Shown here: positions 60,838-64,000 of the stretch, in pieces
Layout of the letters: the number at the start of each line of letters is the position of its first letter
How positions within the stretch are numbered: the stretch's first letter is position 1
DNA from: 21-14-0-10-47-8 sp966211455
Lineage (GTDB): Bacteria > Bdellovibrionota > Bdellovibrionia > Bdellovibrionales > Bdellovibrionaceae
DNA length: 64,000 nucleotides
Assembly: GCA_966211455.1 (NCBI GenBank)
Contig: CBIHNI010000014.1
Location: 62,001-126,000, forward strand
Direction of reading: 5' to 3'
The notes under the pieces: model-generated
Seen by the model: only the letters and a program-made list of their open reading frames with translations
Databases searched by the model: none
What the model was told of the DNA's origin: nothing
Translations under genes and position numbers: made by a program

Positions 60838-61503
60838 ATGAACATCACAACGTTGCCAAAGAGTTTAAGTCTTTTCCTTTCGGTCGTTGCCATTATTTCT
60901 TTCGAAAGTATCGTTCTGGCACAGAACTCAGAACCAGACGCGCAACCAACGAAAGTCCAAGAGTATGGTCGGCTTCTTTGTGGTTGCTTGGAAGAAGATT
61001 CCGGAGGCTTTGTTCATGCCGATCACTTGAGCCAAGGGGAGAAGGGAGACGCGCTGTTTAGCACGAATTGCCGCGGCATTCGTGGCCGTGCGGTCCGAAC
61101 AGTCTATCGGGCCGCCCAACAGGCGTGCGAAGGTGACGTGTGGTCACCAAAAAAGTCTCCCGGCTGTTATTTGGCTGCGGCGAAACTTCTCAATGATCAA
61201 TTGCTGCTCGATGAAGTGACTAAATGCAAAACCTTATCCGTTGCAAAGCAGGAAGACTGCTTTCACGACGCGTTTTTCCTACGCGAGGTGAAAATTAACG
61301 ACGGAGGGTCAGTTCAAACGAAGCCTTTGTCACCGGGCGCTTTAGAAACCACGGTCATGGACCGTTGCCAACTCATTCCAAAAAGTTCAAAAGAAATGTG
61401 TCCGGCGGGAACCAAAGCCTCGGGATTGAACGAGGCCTACAAGCTTTGTACGAAAGCAGAAAATTCAGGATCGTCCTCTTCAGGAAGTGCTGCCACCAAA
61501 TAG
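60838..61503 (+). CDS. Exported Cys-rich hypothetical protein
   Basis: 221 residues. Signal peptide 1-28 (VLA-Q). Cysteines in LLCGCLEE, NCRGIR, ACEGDV, GCYLAA, TKCKTL, EDCFHD, DRCQLI, MCPAGT and KLCTKA suggest several disulfides. The C-terminus is Ser/Gly-rich. No family recognised and no clear ribosome site. It is the last exported gene before the AT-rich block starting near 61.7 kb. Confidence 0.7.
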   Translation: MNITTLPKSLSLFLSVVAIISFESIVLAQNSEPDAQPTKVQEYGRLLCGCLEEDSGGFVHADHLSQGEKGDALFSTNCRGIRGRAVRTVYRAAQQACEGDVWSPKKSPGCYLAAAKLLNDQLLLDEVTKCKTLSVAKQEDCFHDAFFLREVKINDGGSVQTKPLSPGALETTVMDRCQLIPKSSKEMCPAGTKASGLNEAYKLCTKAENSGSSSSGSAATK

Positions 61504-61516
61504 AAACGAAAGAGCC

Positions 61517-61531
61517 CACGGCAGTGCCGTG
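61517..61531. other. Short palindromic hairpin, GGCAGTGCC core
   Basis: CACGGCA and TGCCGTG flank one G, a 15-base perfect inverted repeat. A second GGCAGTGCC core lies at 61626-61634. It may be a terminator for the preceding gene or an operator before the regulator at 61784. Confidence 0.4.
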
Positions 61532-61783
61532 TTATATCAGGCTTTCCAAAACTAAATCATAAAACAGTTGGGTCGCTGGTACTCAAGTTGAGCCTTTTGG
61601 ATCAGACGTGGCTTATTGCTTTTAAGGCAGTGCCTAAGGGTAACGCCGGGCACGTTGATAAGATTACTTTTAAAAACATGCTGTCATTGTGACACGCTTG
61701 CGCGTTTACCGAAAACATACCTTAGCAAACACTCTGTTCACTAATTCATTGCCTCAAGCTAAAAGGCTCTTTATAAAAGAGGC

Positions 61784-62602
61784 ATGTCTTTACAGAAGCC
61801 TTTTGTTCAAATTCTAAAAAAAGAACTACATGCAAGAATCGATGCAAATAATAGATATTCGCTTCGCGCTTTTGCGCGGGATGCTGGACTTAGTGTTAGT
61901 CAGATATCGCAAATTCTAAATGGCAAACGTGGCCTTTCAAGTAAATCGGCTTCTATGATCGGTAAAAATTTGGGGCTTAGTCAACTTGATCGCGATATTT
62001 TAATTTGCAGTGCTGAGGCTTCACATTCAAGATCGGTAAAAGCAAAAGAAAAATCCGTTGAATCTTTAAAAAAACTAACCAAGAAATACCGCCAAATTTA
62101 TCAATCAAAAAAAAGTGAAGTTGCGATCACTGATCATTGGCATTATTACGCTCTATTAGAATTACTAGAACATAAAGATTATCGTGATGACTTCCTATGG
62201 ATCGGGAAAAAATTAGGACTTAGTGTTTTAATGGTAAAAAAAATATTTTCAGATTTGGAAAATCTAGGTTGGATTCATCAGGTTGCAGGTCGATTTAAAG
62301 CACAACACAATCAATCAGAAACTTCGACCGATGAACCGTCGGTACCTCTTCGTAATTTGCATTCAAGTTTCCTAAAAAGGGCAAATCAGTCGTTACAGTT
62401 GGATCGAGTATCCGATAGAGAATTTTTAAATATGACTTTAGCTTTTCCGAAAGACAAACTTTCAGAAGCTAAGGGCTTTATTCGGTGTTTTCAAAAAGAA
62501 TTTGCTGAAAAATTCTATGATGAAAATGAAGTAAAAGATTCTGTCTATCAACTTTCCGTTCAATTTTTTAGATTAGACAAAAAGGATGGTTTAAATGATT
62601 AA
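61784..62602 (+). CDS. TIGR02147-family transcriptional regulator (module B)
   Basis: 272 residues. HTH near the N-terminus (YSLRAFARDAGLSVSQISQI, then LNGKRGLS), a winged-helix-like middle (WIGKKLGLSVLMVKKIFSDL) and the conserved C-terminal domain (REFLNMTLAFPKDKLSEAKG, DSVYQLSVQFFRL). It is a clear relative of the regulator at 53866-54693. AT-rich coding compared with neighbours. Its end overlaps the start of the next gene by 8 bases, as in module A. It probably controls that gene. Confidence 0.86.
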   Translation: MSLQKPFVQILKKELHARIDANNRYSLRAFARDAGLSVSQISQILNGKRGLSSKSASMIGKNLGLSQLDRDILICSAEASHSRSVKAKEKSVESLKKLTKKYRQIYQSKKSEVAITDHWHYYALLELLEHKDYRDDFLWIGKKLGLSVLMVKKIFSDLENLGWIHQVAGRFKAQHNQSETSTDEPSVPLRNLHSSFLKRANQSLQLDRVSDREFLNMTLAFPKDKLSEAKGFIRCFQKEFAEKFYDENEVKDSVYQLSVQFFRLDKKDGLND

Positions 62603-63680
62603 TAGTATTTTTCTAGCGACATTATTGATCAGTGTAAATGTTTTAGCCGGACCTCGGGTCATCGGAAACGGTGGTGATGTGGTTGAAGAAAATCCAGTCA
62701 GTGTCGCTTACATCCAAAACCTGATTCCTGACGCCAGACTTTTCATTTTATCTTGGCTGCATGGACTAGAGGGTCAAATATTTCCCAACGTTTGGAGCAA
62801 TGACAATTCGAATCCTAGACATTTACCTGTTCCTTCCGGCTCGAATAAGCTTTTCAAGAACGGTTTTGCGGAGCCGAATATTTACAAGAAAATCAGCCAA
62901 ATCAAAATTAATTTTAAAACCAAAGCACCTTGTGACGGCGGAGGAAGTGAAACTGACGGAAGCGTAACTCCGGACAGGCCTTTAGAAATTTGTATCAGTG
63001 GTTTTACATTGGCTCGCAAACTCAATGAAGGAAATGCTAAAATTCAACTTGAAGGTTTGATCATTCACGAGCTATCGCATTTACTTGGTGCCACCGAAAA
63101 TGAAGCGATATCGATCCAATCACAATATATTGAGGATATGCGTGTGGTCTCAAAAGAATCGATTACTAAGTATGTCGGTAAAGTTTTAGAAAGTTTAAGT
63201 GGTCTTAAGATTTACAATATTCCTCAAATGGCCATGGTTGTTTCGGATGAATCTAAACTTTGCCCTTTAATTTACGACGTACGTTGGCAGTTGGATGAAG
63301 CATTCAAGTACTCTGAAATTACTCCAATTAGTTTATTTACCGTTTCCGACCGAGACCTAGCAGATGCAATTAGAATTCTTGAAGGTCAGGCTTTGCAACT
63401 ATACGTATGCGGCCGTAACAAAGAACGTCCTGTTCCCGCCTGGGTTGCAGAATATGAACAAGGTTTTTCGGGAAAAGATCTTATTTCGTATACAGATTGG
63501 ATGAAGAATCGGGGCATTAAAGTTCGTGAGACGACAGCCGAATTGATCATTAAAAAAATTAATACTGAAGAAGATCTGCGACAACAAATAAACGGTTTGT
63601 CATACGCGATAGATGGTTTGCAGTTAGCGCTGGTATCAGACCTACTGAAAGTTTTTGATCTTCAATTAGACGAGAAATAA
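62595..63680 (+). CDS. Exported GNGGD protein with HExxH zinc motif (module B)
   Basis: 361 residues. Signal peptide about 1-19 (VLA-G), then RVIGNGGDVVEENP. A zincin site LIIHELSHLLGATENEA (about 155-171) gives HExxH with a downstream Glu, so it is probably an active zinc metalloprotease, secreted or periplasmic. It resembles the protein at 52806-53882 around GNGGD but keeps the zinc motif. AAGGA lies about 8 bases before the ATG. It overlaps the regulator gene by 8 bases. AT-rich coding. Confidence 0.8.
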   Translation: MINSIFLATLLISVNVLAGPRVIGNGGDVVEENPVSVAYIQNLIPDARLFILSWLHGLEGQIFPNVWSNDNSNPRHLPVPSGSNKLFKNGFAEPNIYKKISQIKINFKTKAPCDGGGSETDGSVTPDRPLEICISGFTLARKLNEGNAKIQLEGLIIHELSHLLGATENEAISIQSQYIEDMRVVSKESITKYVGKVLESLSGLKIYNIPQMAMVVSDESKLCPLIYDVRWQLDEAFKYSEITPISLFTVSDRDLADAIRILEGQALQLYVCGRNKERPVPAWVAEYEQGFSGKDLISYTDWMKNRGIKVRETTAELIIKKINTEEDLRQQINGLSYAIDGLQLALVSDLLKVFDLQLDEK

Positions 63681-63724
63681 AATAATTAGCAAGACTCATA
63701 ATTTAAAGTTAAATGGAAATTCAT

Positions 63725-64000
63725 ATGTTAAAAACTATGTTATTTGCTTTTTTATCGGCTGCTTCTTTCTCTTCATATTCCTATGCATCACTTCCGACAA
63801 AGCCCATCAAAGTTGGCAAATGTATCGTGGATCCACAGTTAGCTTCAAATGTGGAAGATATAAAGTCGCATCGCCAGGAAAGCATGGATGAGTGCATGAA
63901 AACATATAAAGATACAGACTGGTGCACAAAAAGCGTCGAGTACGATATTAAAGTAGCAGAAGAAGCGTTGAAGCGAAGTTCTGACTTTTTTGCTCAGCAA
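63725..64000 (+). CDS. Exported protein, partial at window end
   Basis: 92 residues are visible from the ATG at 63725, and the frame stays open past the window end. Signal peptide about 1-22 (SYA-S), then cysteines in GKCIVD, DECMKT and DWCTKS, giving a Cys-spaced pattern. It lies 44 bases after the GNGGD protein gene on the same strand and could be a third gene of module B. It is also AT-rich. No family is recognised. Confidence 0.7.
   Translation, partial: MLKTMLFAFLSAASFSSYSYASLPTKPIKVGKCIVDPQLASNVEDIKSHRQESMDECMKTYKDTDWCTKSVEYDIKVAEEALKRSSDFFAQQ

Noticed and set aside
1..64000. rRNA, tRNA, CRISPR, prophage or complete insertion sequence
   Set aside because: No cloverleaf-like tRNA, no regularly spaced repeats, no phage genes and no IS ends were seen by eye; a weak or unusual tRNA could be missed.

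Overview
The window looks like the chromosome of a predatory or free-living Bdellovibrio-type bacterium (Bdellovibrionota, formerly deltaproteobacteria). This is inference. It rests on two TIGR02147-type helix-turn-helix regulators paired with secreted proteins, a very high share of small signal-peptide proteins of unknown function, a response regulator fused to a Myxococcus-like PilZ domain, and an otherwise Gram-negative gene set of intermediate GC. I found no rRNA, tRNA, CRISPR array, prophage or complete insertion sequence.

Region by region. 1-7.4 kb: end of a repeat protein, an outer-membrane barrel candidate, a PF07399-type Na+/H+ antiporter, a small Ala/Pro-rich secreted protein, and an operon of an LtaS-like sulfatase-fold enzyme with an OmpR-type two-component pair, divergent from a receiver-PilZ protein. 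7.4-25.3 kb is mostly housekeeping: EamA transporter, FKBP lipoprotein, pdxH-pcp, apaG, EEP hydrolase, greB, FMN reductase, a four-S1-domain protein, an orphan histidine kinase, AlkD-type glycosylase, a secreted-protein/Fic operon divergent from a LysR regulator, lplA, a FAN1-like/DEDDh exonuclease fusion and xth. 25.4-32.6 kb: esterase, zinc alcohol dehydrogenase, a G-rich tract, a Y1/HUH transposase-like gene coupled through a 53-aa membrane peptide to a LysE exporter, a metallophosphoesterase and a lipid kinase. 33-41.9 kb: a RICIN/CBM6 lectin-like secreted protein, a second two-component system, a CotH-like secreted protein and a TPR/winged-helix regulator coupled to a secreted protein.

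42-64 kb is accessory in character: a run of exported or orphan proteins broken by map and a lipocalin-like gene. It holds (i) a three-gene overlapping operon ending in a MORN_2/YwqK-like protein, (ii) a clan-CD-like secreted protein, (iii) a secreted 642-aa/ADP-ribosyltransferase-like pair behind a perfect 18-bp palindrome, and (iv) two copies of a module in which a TIGR02147 regulator overlaps a secreted 'GNGGD' metalloprotease-like gene. From about 61.7 kb the DNA becomes clearly more AT-rich, which suggests recent acquisition of the second module.

Most striking for follow-up: the duplicated regulator/secreted-protein module; the hairpin spanning the Shine-Dalgarno and start codon of pdxH; the FAN1-exonuclease fusion; and the ART-like secreted pair with its palindrome. 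All functions are read from sequence motifs; no database search was run.
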